This document shows, piece after piece, positions 24,304 through 39,300 of a stretch of 64,000 nucleotides of DNA. A program made the translations under genes and the position numbers. The stretch is taken from positions 17,573,674-17,637,673 of the forward strand of contig JAVTVX010000002.1 in the NCBI GenBank assembly GCA_033439265.1, given 5' to 3'. The notes below the pieces were generated by a model. That model was not told the origin of the DNA, did no database searches, and saw nothing but the letters and a program-made list of their open reading frames with translations. The stretch comes from Dillenia suffruticosa. Taxonomy: Eukaryota > Streptophyta > Magnoliopsida > Dilleniales > Dilleniaceae. Positions within the stretch are counted from its first letter, which is position 1. Each line of letters starts with the position of its first letter.

Positions 24304-27300
24304 ATGGCGACGGTGAGAGCAGTGTGCCACAAGCTAATAACGGCGTCGAGCCTGAGGCAGCCGTTCAAGTCCTCTGTCTTGGAAAGCAGCTCCTTTGTTT
24401 GCCGCTACACCCAAAGCTTTCTTCAGATAGGGAGTCGCAGACTATTTTCAACATCCAAGATTAGCATGAGCCTCAAAGCTGGTATTGTTGGTCTTCCCAA
24501 TGTTGGAAAATCCACTCTCTTCAACGCCGTTGTATGTTTTCTTCTCTTTCTCTCTCTCGCTATCCTGTTCCGCCATTTTTCAATAGCAAGTTTAATTTTG
24601 TCGATTACTTAATTGAAATTTTCATTTGGAAAATAAACTCCAATTTCGGTTGCTTGGAAGCGTTAAAACCAATGAACTCCGTGTGAATTCTATTATATTC
24701 AAATTTTAGAAAAAAGGGTAGGAAATGATAGGAATGCAATAAGAGTTTTGGTGTTGTAGGAATCCTATGAGTAGAATGGAGATGTTAAGAGACAGATTTA
24801 CAAGAACATATTTGGAAAGGATTGCATATTTGCAAATGAAAAATAGCCCGGGGCTGCAAAGTTAATAAGTGATGTGTAAATGCGGAAACCTATTTTGGTC
24901 AGGGCACCACCTTTTAACTGGTGCTTCAGGCTAGTCTTAAGCGTGTCCAAGTACTATTATGAGCTACCTCTTTTGGGCATAGACTTGGCTCTGTTGAGTT
25001 AGGGTCAATCCCCCTTGTCCCGTGTTTTCTCTGATAACCGGCAAGTAGGTTTAGATGATTTCTTGATATTCTGGTTGTCAATCTCACATGAGTAGCTCTT
25101 TTGAGTGCCGATTCATATGTTTGTTGCGGGTGATCTGATAAGAACAGAATTTTTATATTTATTTTTTATTTTTTTAATGCAAATTCTTTTGTCTCACCAA
25201 AATCATAGGGGCCTGGTGTACTTACATGCATTAAAGAATGGTTGTACTTACATGCATTAAACAATGGTTTCACAATCTTGTAACATATATCATTGATCAA
25301 TTCATTATTCAAAATCTGAAAACACGACCCTAATGCTCAAATATAAATAGACCAAACCCTAAAATAGCATAGAAAGAAATAAAACCATAATCCTAATTAA
25401 AGCAATAATAGAAGTATTCTCCACCCAAAACAACTAAAACATACGTTAGTTGGGCAGAAGGGAAAAAAAAAACTGATTTCTCATGTTTATAGTTAAGATG
25501 AATTTCAATTGGTTTATTGCATGATTAGTGTGATAACTAACCTCTATATTCTGGCCTAGTTTTGTAAAATTTTCAAAAGAAAGGGCGTTAAGCAACAGAG
25601 GTGACATTCTTGTTGTGTATCTAACTTGACTTCTCATGTGTTGTTACCTCTTTTATGCTCTCTCCTTCCTCTAATAGTTTGTCTAAGTCTCGAGAGCATT
25701 GTTTTTCATAAAACATGTCATATTCCATAGGTTGAGAATGGAAAGGCTCAAGCAGCAAATTTCCCATTTTGCACAATAGAGCCAAATGTGGGGATTGTTG
25801 CAGTTCCAGATTCACGTCTCCACGTCCTTTCTGAGCTCAGCAAATCTCAGCGAGCAGTCCCAGCCTCAATTGAATTTGTAGATATTGCGGGGCTTGTCAA
25901 AGGTGCCAGTCAAGGAGAGGTAACCCTCCTTATTTCTCTTTGCTATCATTGATGTTCTCTGGTGTCAAATTTTATTTGCACATTGTGTTGTCTCTTGTGA
26001 TTGGCTAAGAAGCACACCAGATGAGATGACATAAGCAACACAAAGGTTTCTAGAAATAATACATGGAGATGGCTAGGACTTGACACTAGGGGAATATTAT
26101 TTGATTTAGTGAACGTATTTAATTTAAATATTGGAAAAATTAGTGCTTGACTATGACTGTAATTCACTTTGGAATTAAAAGCCCTATAATGAAATTAAGC
26201 AATAGAACTCCTGTACTTTCATAAGTAATAACTATATAAATTGTTTCCAGAGTGTTGGAAAAGATTGTTAGAAGTGTTCAAGGTGCATCTAAAAATAAGA
26301 GGTGTCTGGTGTATAAAAATATTTTAAAAGATTGGACATGCTATGTGCGTATCTGGTATATGTTCACTGAGTGCTTGCTGAGCATGTCAAACATATACAT
26401 AACTTATATTTTGGTGTCCATGCTTTATAGATGATCAGCCTATCTATTAGTTCTAAAGCCTCCATTTTTATTCTGAGCCTCTCACTCTTCTTTACCCTAT
26501 TTAAATTTGTCGTTTTGTTTCTTCAGGGTTTGGGTAATAAATTTTTGTCTCACATTCGTGAAGTGGATGCCATCCTTCAGGTATGTGTATCCTGGGACTA
26601 CAATATCTTGTGGTACTTTATTATCCTTTGCGGCAAATGATTTCATAATTTTGTGGTACTTTATTTTTTTTTTTGGGAACCTTGCAAGGAGATAACGCTT
26701 CAAGTCCTCCAGTCCTCCCCCACCCTTAGAAAGAAAAAGAAATATGCACCTGTTAGTGGGCGGCAAGCCACAAAAGTTTACTTGGTTAAGCACTCTCCAT
26801 GTATGGAGACTTTTTGGCCCAAAAGTCTCCAAGCCTTCTCTTGTCATCAGTGTAGCTATCAGGATCTTGTTTGGAGTGCATGTCAGCTTGGAGCTCTTGA
26901 TATCATGTTTATTATTCATGTGGATAAATTTATGTTAAAAGGATAGCTAGGGAGATTAAAGCAATAAATTTTTTCTTCCATATCTAGCTACGCCAAAAAA
27001 AGATTAGCCTAGTCCTTTCAGGATTTACTCAAGGAGGTAATAATGTGTTGGCTTTTTCCATAACCATGTAACTGAAAATATTAGTAAAAGGTTAGGTGGG
27101 TGGAAAGAGCTCTTCTTTCTTTGAGGGGGTAGGATTTCACTTATTCAGGCTTGCTTATCTGTTATTTTATTTTTCATGACCATCCTCAAGATTGGAGTAG
27201 AGGTGGTTAATAGATTTTTTTAGTAAAAAAAAAAATTTATCAAAGGCACCAAGGAGGTACTAAACCCATATTGATTACAAGCTATCAGTCCAAAAAATTC

Positions 27301-30300
27301 ACTGTGCTCAACCCATCACATGCAACTCGTATACCAAAAAGTAAAGTTTTGTAACCATCTAACATTAAAACTATCACAATTTGTGGTTAAATCTTCAAAC
27401 GCCTTCATATTCCTCTCTTTCCAAATTGTCAAAAAAAAATGCATAGAGGCGCCGTAGCAATAACCCTCTTTATGTTTTAGGGGTTTTTTCCCTTAATATT
27501 GGGTTTAGAATTGAAAATAATATTGATATTATTGTTTTTATTTGAATCACAATAATTTTGAAAGCGACTGCTTGGAAATTGTTTTTTGAAGTCGATTTCC
27601 TAGAAATTGATTTCAAAAATAATTTTTGTGAAATTTCAGAAAATAGCAAAAATTGTGGAAAAATTGAGAAATCTATTTCTCAAAAATCGCTCTTCGAAGT
27701 TGATTTCCAAGAAATCAACTTCAGCGTCCTTAAATCCACTTCAGTTAGTTTGTTATATACAGATGACATCAGTCCTTAAATTATAGACGACATCAGTGAG
27801 AGAAAAAGTAGACTGAATTAGAAAATGAAGTGGACCAATTTGGCATACATAAAAAATATATATTCATTAAGAATTGTTTATTTACATATCCATTAGTGCT
27901 ATATACACCCATAGGATATGCAACCTACATTACACTAACCTAAGTCTTGCAAGGAGGAGCTCCAACACTTCGACGAGGCTGGCGTTTGGTGGGTAGAGGA
28001 TTGGGCCTGTAAGATGTAGGTATATGAGTAGATAGTTGTGCACTTTCATCGAAATCGGAAATATGATTTTGTGCAACACCACATCCTGAGATAATCTATT
28101 ACAACACCGCCGGTACAGAAGAGAACGTGGAGGTATAGTAGGTTAAGTGTCGTTAGTACCATGGTTGATGGAAGATGTATATGGAGTATTGATTGGATAC
28201 GTAAGAGCCAATGGGGAACTCTGTTGCATCATCTACAGCTGTGTTCAGACATGGATGGATGATCAGGATTGGGTTCAGGATGAGTGGGTGAAAAATTAGG
28301 ATGCGATATAGTCATCCTATCATGAGCAATAAAGGTTACAAGGTGATCCTCACCAAATACTCTTAGTGCATGAGATGACAAATCTGTGAGTTGGATAGCT
28401 CTAGGATCGAATGTATCGAAGGCAAGTATATCAGATGCAATGTGGTAGATGCATTCGAGACATAGACCCTGCAATGGATAAAATGTTAAACAGAAAATCT
28501 ATGGGAAAAGAAGGGACATAGTACAAATGGTAATATGATTTAGACATATAAGAACCTATAATTTTGATGCCGTCGGTCAAAAATCGACTAGATGATGATG
28601 CATCAACATATATACGAGTGATACCATGATACCATGACATGTAGTTTGGAGTCATCGTTACTTGACCATCGAATGGGGCTCCATCGACAATATGGTCTCG
28701 ATGATCTTCTCAATTGCGTATATGGGTTGCATGCACGGTGCTCCAATCCTTTCCCTTTCTTCCACGACGATCAATGCGATACAAATCCAAATCAGTGTAG
28801 GCATCGATCGGTACACATTGTTGGAAAGCAAACTATCTCATAACCTTGTGTGAGAAATGGTGCTTGATGATTTCAAAGCAAATCAATGGGACAGTTGCAT
28901 GCCAAATATCCTGACCTGTAGACAGTAAGCTGGTAATGCGTTTAACTCCCTATTCGAGTGAGGAAGCTAGACAAATTGAAAATGGGATGACGAAATGTCA
29001 AATTGACATATGGTAATTAACTCAATAGGACAATTTCTAAGTGTACGTAGTAAGGTAACTTACCTCATCATCCTTCATATGGTCCAACTGATCGCGATAA
29101 TTCTGGAGAACATTGTTTGACGGTAGCAAAGTTACGCGAAGCATCCCATTTGTTTCCAAATATCGCAAAGTAAATGAATAGTGATGCAAAATTGATAATA
29201 AAAATTGTATGTCGCTATATGTCAATGTAACTTATAGTGATCCTCTAGGCCCACTTGACATGCTTGGTCCAATCGGCATTGGATCAACCACATGGCGTCG
29301 CACCAGAATACACTTGGGCAATCTCTCCCATGTCCAAACCGGTCGCCGACGCAAATAAAATGATGTGAGGACATTCAGATGAAGTGTATGTAAAAAGAGG
29401 TAGTTTCAAATAAGTTACGATACTTGTAGAAGTAAAACTATCTTGTAATATGTTTTAACTCCGTCAACACAAATCCAACACAAAGTCCTATACAACGAAA
29501 CCAAGATAGTGCTGCCCCAACTAAGTTGACGTGCTGCATCTATGTCTTGCAGGAGTTCTAAATGCATCGGCTTTACCTTCGATCGATACTTGTCATCCAT
29601 AATGTTCCCCAACAACTGCATAATGTGTCCTAGCACATGAAACATAACTGCTGCCGTGTTAGACTCGAGAGATAAAGGATGCAAATCCAAACCAGTCGTA
29701 ATAGTCGTCATCTTTTGTCGGTTGCTATCAAAGTCCTCTGCTTGGGAATGATGCCCATGAGGTTGAGATATGTATCTCGCCACTTAGCTATAGAATGTTG
29801 AATTTTGACCCATTGAATGTTGACCCCCCGATCACCGGCTCTCTATCAACAGGTGATTCCCATAGAATCACAACATTTTGTAATGTAATCGTGGTTTCAC
29901 TCATAGGTAGATGAAAAGTGTATGTCTTTTGTCTCCATCTCTCGACTAATGCTATAATAAATGAATGATCGAGCTGAATGTGGCTACACCTGTAAATGCC
30001 GTAGAAATCAACCTATAGCAAAACATGTATCCATACATCTAGTGGCTGCACAGACTAAAATCCATGATCTAATTGCCAAATGTCCAATAGGGTATCACAA
30101 CCATTCTTGTAGATAGTCTTAGATTGATGTTTCGCTTGCATGCTCAATACGCTAGGGTCACATGACACAGATGTAACTCTGGCATGGGGTCATCCTTATG
30201 CTGATGGTCATGCCCATCCATCGTTAATACCATCTTGTTACATGCAGTTTTACGTGTGAGTTTCGAATGGTGTATATATTAAATAAGTCGATAGTTGAAA

Positions 30301-33300
30301 CAAACACGTGCCGTTGTATTTCACAACTTAAATATGAAAAGAAAAGAGCAAGTACATAACAGTCATAACAATCATAACAAATCTGACCAAATGACATTGA
30401 TAATCTTAAAAATTTTAAGAATTTGAAGTTTTAGGAGTAGAAAAGGAGAGAAAAAAAAGAAAAGAGCATGTGGCAAATGTCTCTCCTATGCTACAAGACG
30501 ACACTGACAAGCATATCCATCACTTTCCAACAAATGATTACAGTCCCAGAATTACAATCCTTACGTATTTCAACTTAAGTGTACATAACGATCTATTGGT
30601 TCAAGCATGTCCTCTCTCAGCTGCTCCATATTTGGACAATTGTTATGATTATATCCATATTCGCCACAGGTCTTGCAGCGTTGTGTTCTTTGCCTGTTCA
30701 TCTCATTCCTAATTCTGGTACCATGTGGTCTCCTTGACTGATGGTTGAGTTGGGAAACATTTGCCATTAAGTGAAATGGACTTGGAGGTTGGTAGTCCTT
30801 GTGTCCCAGAAGATGAAATTGCCTAGCATAACTAAGCACCATAAATTGTGAAGTGTGGAACTTGTCCACAAATGTGACAAAATCTTGTTACATGTTCTCG
30901 CAAACCTTTCACATATGTGAGGATGAGAGTTTAAATATTATGTACTTACCACATGTACAAGAAAATACATTCATAACGATTTTGTGCTCGTGCTGACCTA
31001 TGCCCTCGTGAATTCTGGTGGCAACCTCATACTCCCTTACAACCCTATTAAAGGTAGTGACGCGATGGTATTTTGATTTGTGTTCATTTTTCAACAATTT
31101 ATCTATCATGACTGTTGGTCATGTCTTGCCGTCCTGTAAGTAGGTTTTTGATTCGTACCGATATTTATTAAAACAAGCCATCATACGGTACAAGATTGTC
31201 GAATCACAAACAGTTATTGGCAGCTTTCTGGCTCCTTTGAGAATCCCATTAAATGATTCCAACCTATTCATTGTCATATTATCCCATTGTCGTCTATCAT
31301 CATAGCCAAAGTCCGCTTTTCAAGTAGAATTCTATTAACTATCTGTGTAATCTCACTCAATTCTTTAATCTTCTTCATCAGTGTATCAAATTTTCTAACA
31401 CGGTGTGTTTTAGTGGCCTTATGCATTAACTGCATCATTGGCGTATTTTTGTATTGTTGGTTGAAATTTGCTTTCAAGTGCCGCAAAACAAATTCAATGG
31501 TAAATCAGTAGTGGTTGAAAATTAGGATTCCTCTTGATGGAGAATGGAGAATGCCTGAAATGGAGGATGTCAAGCTCTGGCAGCAATCGCCAGCAAGGAT
31601 TTGCCTTCGCATTGCCTTCGAGAGGGTGGAGGGTCTTTCTAAAATTTCATTGAAGTTGATTGTAAAATGACAGACTGAAGTGAATTTAAGGATGCTAAAA
31701 TCGATTTCCTGGAAATTGACTTCAGAAAGTGATTCCGAGAAGGCGATTTCTCAAATTTTCCATCATTTTTGCTATTATCGAAATTTCTGAAAATTATTTT
31801 TTGAAAACGATTTCTAGGAAATCGATTTCATGAAGTGATTTTTTGGAAATCGCTCTCAACATTTCTGTGATTCCAAGAAAAACAACAATATTAATATCAT
31901 TTTCAAGTCTAAACCCATTATTAACCTTATGTTTTGGCATTAGAAAACATGACCAAATCTAAATTTCATCCTCTATGCAACCTGCAACCACCCAAAATAC
32001 CCCTGTAACTTGCAAAATAGTCTCCAACAAGCGTCTTGCCTATGCACAGTGTAACAGAAGATGAGGAGCGGATTCAGCCCCACTTTTACACAAAAAAAAC
32101 AGTGGTTCACCACCACCCTCCCTCTCCGCCATAAATTATCCAATGTCAAAACAGTTGTGAAGCATAAGGATCAACAATGTTTTGGTCTCGGTCCTTAATG
32201 TCTAAGAACATTGCTCTTGCTAGAAAATAGTTGTGGGGATTTCTTTAGAACCTAATTTACTTTGGCATGAGATACTTAAAAAGTACGTATGGTCCCCATT
32301 GGAGTCAATGGAATGCTGAGGCTAGAAATCAAGCTGCCTCACTCTGGTGTTTGGAAGTTTATATTCAGATCTATTATATTATCCTTTAGTTTCTTTCATT
32401 TCCAAGCGATGATGGCTATGTGGAAAAAATTCTTTTCCTGCCCCCACCATGTACCAATATTCATGACCCTTGGCCTGGTAAAATCAGCTGGGAATTAATT
32501 CCTAATTCCCTGTGATACTTCTTTACCATATCCCTTCTGAGTGTGTTAAAGTCTGCCATATTGTCTAAATTATCCCAATGAGATCTTCTCTTAATATCAG
32601 TAAGACTCCCAGCAATTATCAAGCAAGGAACGGGACATGGCTACATATAACAAATTGAAGAGGGTCAGTCATTTCATAATTCCTTTGCTTATTCTCACTC
32701 TCCCTCCCTCCTCTCTCATTTCTTTTGTCCCTAAATATTCTCCTTTAACTTCTTTGTTTGTATTAATTGCACATCATTTGTTGGAAGTGCTAGAATAGAC
32801 TAACTAGCTGTAGAGCCTGATATGGCTCACCTCTTTTTGTAACGATGGTGGTTATTGAGCTGACACTGTATGCTGGTGACATTTGGATTTGAGAAGGACA
32901 CAACTTTTTGAGGTTTTGTCTCCGCTTCCAGATTTGGAACCAGTTTGGATTCTTCAAGCTTCTTGGGAGAGTAAAAGAACCCTTCTTGTTCTCTTGGATT
33001 GATTTTTGTTGTTTTTTGACTGATTATTATGGATATACATAGTGATGAAGCACTCAACTGTTGGAGTTTGGGTGCATTAATAGGATTTTTATGTTTCGTT
33101 TCTGGATATAGGCGTATTAAGTGATTTGTGGTATTAGATGTTCTCTATGTATTAAAGTTCACTTTTGCTGATGGTGGGTTGTTATCTGATACTGTTGAGA
33201 TTTTATTACCCTGCTGATAGTGCTTGTAAACATTTTGTTATTTGGGTTAATGATTTAGGATCAATAAATTTTGGTTTTTGGTTTTTGTTTTCTTGTTTCA

Positions 33301-36300
33301 TGTTATGGTTAACATTTTCTTCTAGGGTCATGGTAAGAGTGCTTCTTTGAGTAAAAATCTGTTTTGGGGCTGTATGAATCATTCCAAAGTTGCTTCCCCC
33401 TATTACCACATCGTCTTTGGGGCACAGGAAAGCTTGCCCAGATGTCAGGATTTGATTCCTGGTTCGCATTGTCAGAGCCGGATAAAAAAATTAATTACAA
33501 AGGAGCCTCACAGTGGATGATCAAAAGGCTTAAAAATAACCCTTTTCAGTTCAAGAAAGGTGGTGAATTTTCAGTTTAATTTTCCAACTGGAGGCTATCA
33601 GGTCTAATCCTCTTGTAGGAAGTATGTTGAGAGCTTGCTAGGTAGTGCTCCTTCAATGTTGTGTTTGTGATGTTTAGTGGCACTCTCAAAATTGTGATGG
33701 AGAATTGTTGGTAGGTTTTATGAGTTGCAAGAATAGTATGTAACTTTCCAGATAGACTTAAACCAAAAACTATGAACTTGGGCACACAAATTTATCGGAT
33801 ACATGACAGAGATCTTTGCGGAAACTTCACTATCTCCTGCGGATGTTCTGTGTGATTTATTACCCGAGTTTCCAACTTTTGTGACCTAGTCAGTAGCAGG
33901 TCTGAGTAATCTACCATCCTGCTTGTTGCAATGGCAGCTTCTTTTGATGGTCCTTAGGCTTTGCAAAGCCACAAAATCAAGGGAATTGGGTTAGGTTTTT
34001 ACAGCAATTTAGATTATCTTCTTCTGGTCATCAAGGTGCTCCTGATGTCGTTATATTTGGTCATGGAGGTGCCTGTGGAGTATGACAACTGCTGTAATGG
34101 TCATGTTCTATTTCAACCATCTTTTGTTTTTTGGTATCTGTGGTTTAAAAAGTTGGTTGTTGATAATTTAGCCTGAAAAGGCAAGATTGTTTAGTCTACT
34201 TCTTTTAAGGAGCACAATGTTCTTGTGCTGAGAGCTTAGTGGTACTATTTGTAGTGGGTATCTTGTGAGTAGGAGCCAGCTTTTCATTTACTAGGTTCAC
34301 TTTGACCAATAATTTAATACTAATCCCTATTATATTTGGATGTGCTACTTGCCCCTTCTGGAGTTGTTGAACTTAGATATCATTCCCTTCAAGTAGTCAA
34401 GTGGTCACTTGTCACAGAAATGTGAGAGCGCTTATTCACTTCTTGAATTTGGATTTCTTTTACCCTTTTGTTGGGGAAAAGGATGCAAATGGGGTGCTGT
34501 TGTGGTCAGATGTGGATAATTTTGGTTCATGCCCCAAGATAAACATCCTGGGGTGTAAAATGTTTCTGTGGCTTGGATTCTCATATTTCTCATTCAGAAT
34601 ATCTAGATATAAGTAGTCATGGTTAATAGCTTTCAGAGAGTAATAGAAGGGCAAGTAGTAGAGAAGAATGTAAATGTATCTTTTAATTAGACAAAACTGC
34701 ATGCCTTTGTAGTGTTAATAAGGATGAACATTCTTTCTTAGGCTAAAATGGCAGTGCCATGCCCTTATAACATGTATAGATGCATCAAACTTTCTTAATA
34801 AATTAAATTTGTGTTCTGGAAGATTTGAAGATGAAGTTTTCAGTAGTTATCGATGCGTATGTAAAAGCTGTTGGAGCATGATAGTTAAGGCTTAAGTGCT
34901 GTTCTTTCATTGATCCCTTACATTCAGTATTTGTAGCGACTCTGTTAATCATTCTGCTGTCAATAGGTTTACAAGGGAATGGTAAAGCAATAGTATCCTC
35001 ACAACTTACAAAATTCCTCTTTGGATTCACCTTGTTGTAGAACTCTTATTTGGCGCTTCTCTTAGGCTGTTTAAAATAATGCATGTTTTAAGCTATGTGT
35101 ATTAATATCTATCTAATAAACCTTGTATTAATTTGAAGATTGTGGGAACGAAAATGATGGTCTTGGAATTTTTTTGGGATGGTGGACTAATATATGTTTT
35201 TGGCTTTATGGGGATTAAGAACAGGCTTGACCATATTTCTCTGACTATGTTATATATTTATTCATTTTTTTAAATATTGATTAGAATATAATATAAAGGT
35301 TTCTGAGATGGCGGTGAATGGTTTTTTAGCTTATGGATATGGGGCTTAAATTTCTATCCCTTTTGTTCTGGGATCAATCTGATAAAAATGTGATTGCATT
35401 ACTTGATTTTCAATTTTTCCTCTTGTTATGTAATGACGTATTCACCTCCTGTCAACTGCCACTGCAGGTTGTACGCTGTTTTGAGGATATTGACATTGTC
35501 CATGTGAATGGTAAAGTTGATCCAAAGTCCGACATTGATATCATTAACCTGGAACTTGTCTTCTCAGATTTGGACCAGGTGTGCTGGTTAGAGCTAATCT
35601 TTTCCTCAACAATTAAATTGCTGAAAAGCCAATAGCTTCTTTATGAATAAACCAGCTGGGTATGCTGCTTGTGGAGATTGTATTTTGATAAACTGTTTTT
35701 TCACTTCCAGTTAATTTACTACTGCTAAATCTTTCGAATTACTAATTTATAGACCTAAAATTGTTGAAAAATAAAAAGGCGCTACAATTCAAAATGTTAC
35801 ACATAAAATTACCAATTGCTACATGTTACAAATACAAGTCCATTCTTTTTCTTCAAATCAAATTATAATAGTTGTTACTGCAAAAATTTATAGTTTTTGA
35901 AGTCCAATATTTTGCGGCAAAATTAATAACGGAGACATAAAATTTACTATTATGAACATCAAACAATAATACTTCAAAGCATCTCAAGTTGTGTTATGTT
36001 CTATAGGGGTGAGCACTATTTGGCAAAAAAAAAAAAAAACCGTTTAGTGGAGGCCATATATGATACCATTCATTACCATTCTCTCACCATTCATTACCCT
36101 CATGAGTATATCTCCACACATGTCAACTTATGTTACCATATACGTTACAATATGTCAACAAATATGTCACAATATGTTGATATATAATATATTTGGGAGA
36201 ATATTTGATAAGTTTGACTTTAGTTTTTCTTTTTTCTTTTTTTTTTAATGCACATACCCTAACTTGTATAAATATCTCATTTGTTCAATGTATTCAACAC

Positions 36301-39300
36301 AGAGAATTCTCTCTCTCCGCTTATTTCTATGGTGATGATTTTCTCAAAAAAAAAATTTCCTTTTTCATTGTTTGGAAGATGAGATGAGTTCTCAGCATCT
36401 TCCCCCTTCATGGGTGGAAAATTTTCTTGGATGTTTTGTCATTTTGATGTTTTTTAAATATTATATCCAAGATTGTTAAGAGTGAAAAAAAATTAAAGGA
36501 TCTTATTTTCTTTTGGCTTTTCAGGCTTCTGCCAAGATGGCAATAGTACTGTTTAGTCAATGTCCAACTTCAAATGTTAGTGCCAAATGATGCATATGTG
36601 CAAATAATTGTCCAATTTATATGTTTTTCAACCTCTTTGGAATATTTTTTTTCTAACTCTTTGACCATCATAGCATATAATTTTTGTCTCACAATCACCT
36701 TAGTTTCTCATATGTATTGGTGGTTCTTAGTTTTATTTTTTCATGAAACCAATTACTTATCCATCGGTCTATTAGTGAACCATCAATACAGATTGTGGCA
36801 CTCTCTAGTGTTTTATTAATGTTGGGTCCTAGTTACTTCTTTTTATACCAGTCATTTGACAGCCCAATAAATGTGGAAGGTGATGTGCTATGTATCATCT
36901 TCCGGTCATCGTTGGTTTACGTCTTGTATCTGCTCTGTTCAACTTCTTACATGGAAAATTTCGTTTGGATGTCTGCCAGAGGACTTTGATTGAGCAGATT
37001 GATTAGGAGTTCTTAGTTTCATTAAACCTTTGACTTCATGCAACATTTGATCAGTGGGAACCGCTATCATTTCTTAAATGTATTTGTTATTAGCAGAAGA
37101 GTTACGAGACGATAACAACAACAACAACAAACTAAGCCTTAATCCCAATATTTAGGGTCGGTCATTTGACCTATGTTGCGGGTGACCAGCAAGCAATCAA
37201 GCGGTTGCCTGTTGTTGTTACTGAAAGAAATCAAATGTTTTCCCCTGGATTCTTGACTGTTATTCGACTCTGTCCATTAACGCTATTTCCACCCAACAGT
37301 AACTGATTTTGGTAGCTACGCCACCCACAGAATTTAAAAAGCCTAAAGGGATTTTTCTGTCAAACCTTTTGAGTTTGATTGTGCAAAGAAACAATACTAC
37401 ATTATGAATGGAGTTGGGAAGAAAAGATGTAGAAAATCCAAGGAATGATTAAAGAATGAAATGTGAAGCTGCAGTATTATTAATGCTATTTTCAGTTTAT
37501 TCATTGGATGAATGTTTTCGCTTAAAAACTTTGCTTCTGATTTGTGGGTATTGCTGAGGAAGATTTGCAAGGAGATGGCCAGACTATGAGAGTGTGATGT
37601 AAGCTAGAAAGCTGAAAGCAGTATTTAAGATTAATAAACTTTGTAGGAAAGAGTGAAACAACCAAATCTCATATTATAAGTAGAATGTGCTAGTAAATTT
37701 GCAAAAGAACAAGAATAGAAGGGGAAAGATCATGCAGCAATAGGCTGGCCTCTTGCGCAGCAAAAAGGGATCGGAAGATGCTAAGGGTTGACTTCTTAAA
37801 ACCCTAAGCTTCCATTGCTTGCAAAAACTGGCCAAGCGGGGGGACCATAGCTCTAGATCTAAGTTTTGTGGTAACAACACTCTAAAGCGGCTTTTCCAGC
37901 ATAACTACCCCTTTTCTACTAAAAGCAAAGTTTCTCCAGCAAGCCACTTACAGGACAGCTAATAAGACCTCTCTAGGAAGCCAACAAAAAATAATTATGT
38001 ATGGCCCCTCCATAAAATATTAAATATGCAAGACGCAATTTACTTAAATAAAACTACTTGCATCTGAGTGTTGCTTAAAATTTGCATTAGTGTACGTTGT
38101 TTTTGGAAGTGGGTGTTGTTTGTGTAATATAATCTAGTTGTGGCCATTCAACATGTGCATGCATGTGAGTGAGAGAGAGAGAGAGAGAGATTGATTTCAT
38201 CTTCTTGAAATATGAATGGAGACAAACTTGTTAGTCAGAAGATAGTTGTCTATACATAGTTGTCTTCTCGTTTTAAATTTCTTGAGTGCAACTTAAGTAT
38301 CAGTGATGTGTGTGATGTTAGGGGTAACTGTTTAATTGCTTCAATTCTGGGGATTTAAAGGCTCTGGCTTCATTAATTAGTTGGAGTACAACCCTGCTGA
38401 TTACTTTTAGCACTATGGTAAACTGTGTGCTTTGTTTAGGAACTGATAGTACTAAATCGTGTCATTTACAAGAAATGCAGATTGAGAAAAGAATGGAGAA
38501 ACTCAAAAAGAGCAAAGGAAAAGACTCTCAATCGAAACTAAAGGTGAGCTGTTTTTTGAGGTTGTGCTCAATTGCTTTGAGAAAAGATTTTTTTTAACCT
38601 ACTATATACTCGTACTCTGTTGCATTGACCTTTCTAGAACTTGGTCGTGTCCATTTGGACGTTGGTACGACACTTTGAGTTTCAAAGCATGTATGGGGGA
38701 TGTCAGAGCTGTGTCCACATTTTTTAATACTTCATTTCAATGAGATATTTCTTGGACACTTCCCAAACTCAACTCAGAACAATTCAACCAAGCCTTAATC
38801 TCAAATTATTTGGGGGTTGGTTATATTATTTGCTTTCTCTAATCAGGTCAATTTAAAGTGATGCTACTGGTCAAGTTACGATGTAATATATCATGTTTTA
38901 CCTACTTTTATAGAGCTTTCATAGGTGTGAACACTTTCAACACGAGCGCCATCACATATATATGAAGTTATCAAATAATAATTCTCAATAGAGGTTAACA
39001 CAAAACTCGTGAAGCTATTGTCCACATAAAATGAAGTTGTAACTAAGGTTTCAAGAGTTAATATAAGTTAAATGTGTACAATATCATATCTAGTAATTTA
39101 TTTGACCATATTATTTTTTTTGATGTATATATCATTGTATTCCTAAATACTTGCGTATTTTTGATGTGCCTCATTTGTGTCCTTGCATGCAGTGTTCCAT
39201 TATTTATTACTTTGTCCTCTCACTCTGTCCAAGTTCTGTCATGCCATGACTCATTTCTGTGCTTTATAATTAAGAAAATAAGTATATTGATGTATGGGTA

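Larger units (their letters stand above)
27479..31926 (-). mobile_element. MULE (MuDR-like DNA transposon) carrying a plant mobile domain
   Basis: Flanked by the 9-bp direct repeat TTATGTTTT (27470-27478 and 31927-31935), the size MULEs make. The terminal inverted repeats are about 290 bp each. The left (27479 to about 27770) and the reverse complement of the right (about 31640-31926) share ATTGGGTTTAGA, ATTGTT..TT.TTGAATCACA and repeated GAAATCGATTTCC-like blocks. The minus strand encodes a MuDR transposase relic (about 30.57-31.49 kb) followed by a plant mobile domain relic (27.94 to about 30.24 kb). The transposase lacks its N-terminal and DDE region: recognisable sequence starts just inside the right end, so this copy is internally deleted and non-autonomous. 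It sits inside an older L1 LINE. Confidence 0.88.
27230..32520 (-). mobile_element. L1-type LINE relic in YchF intron 3, split by a MULE
   Basis: Two pieces, 27230-27478 and 31936 to about 32520, read in the same minus-strand orientation as the end of a plant L1 ORF2. The right piece has a zf-RVT-like block ([12 protein letters not shown]) and the left piece the following [14 protein letters not shown]-like block. The pieces are contiguous once the 27479-31926 insertion is taken out. Frames are broken. The upstream limit is uncertain because recognisable homology fades near 32.5 kb. A T/A-rich 3' end lies near 27230. Confidence 0.7.
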
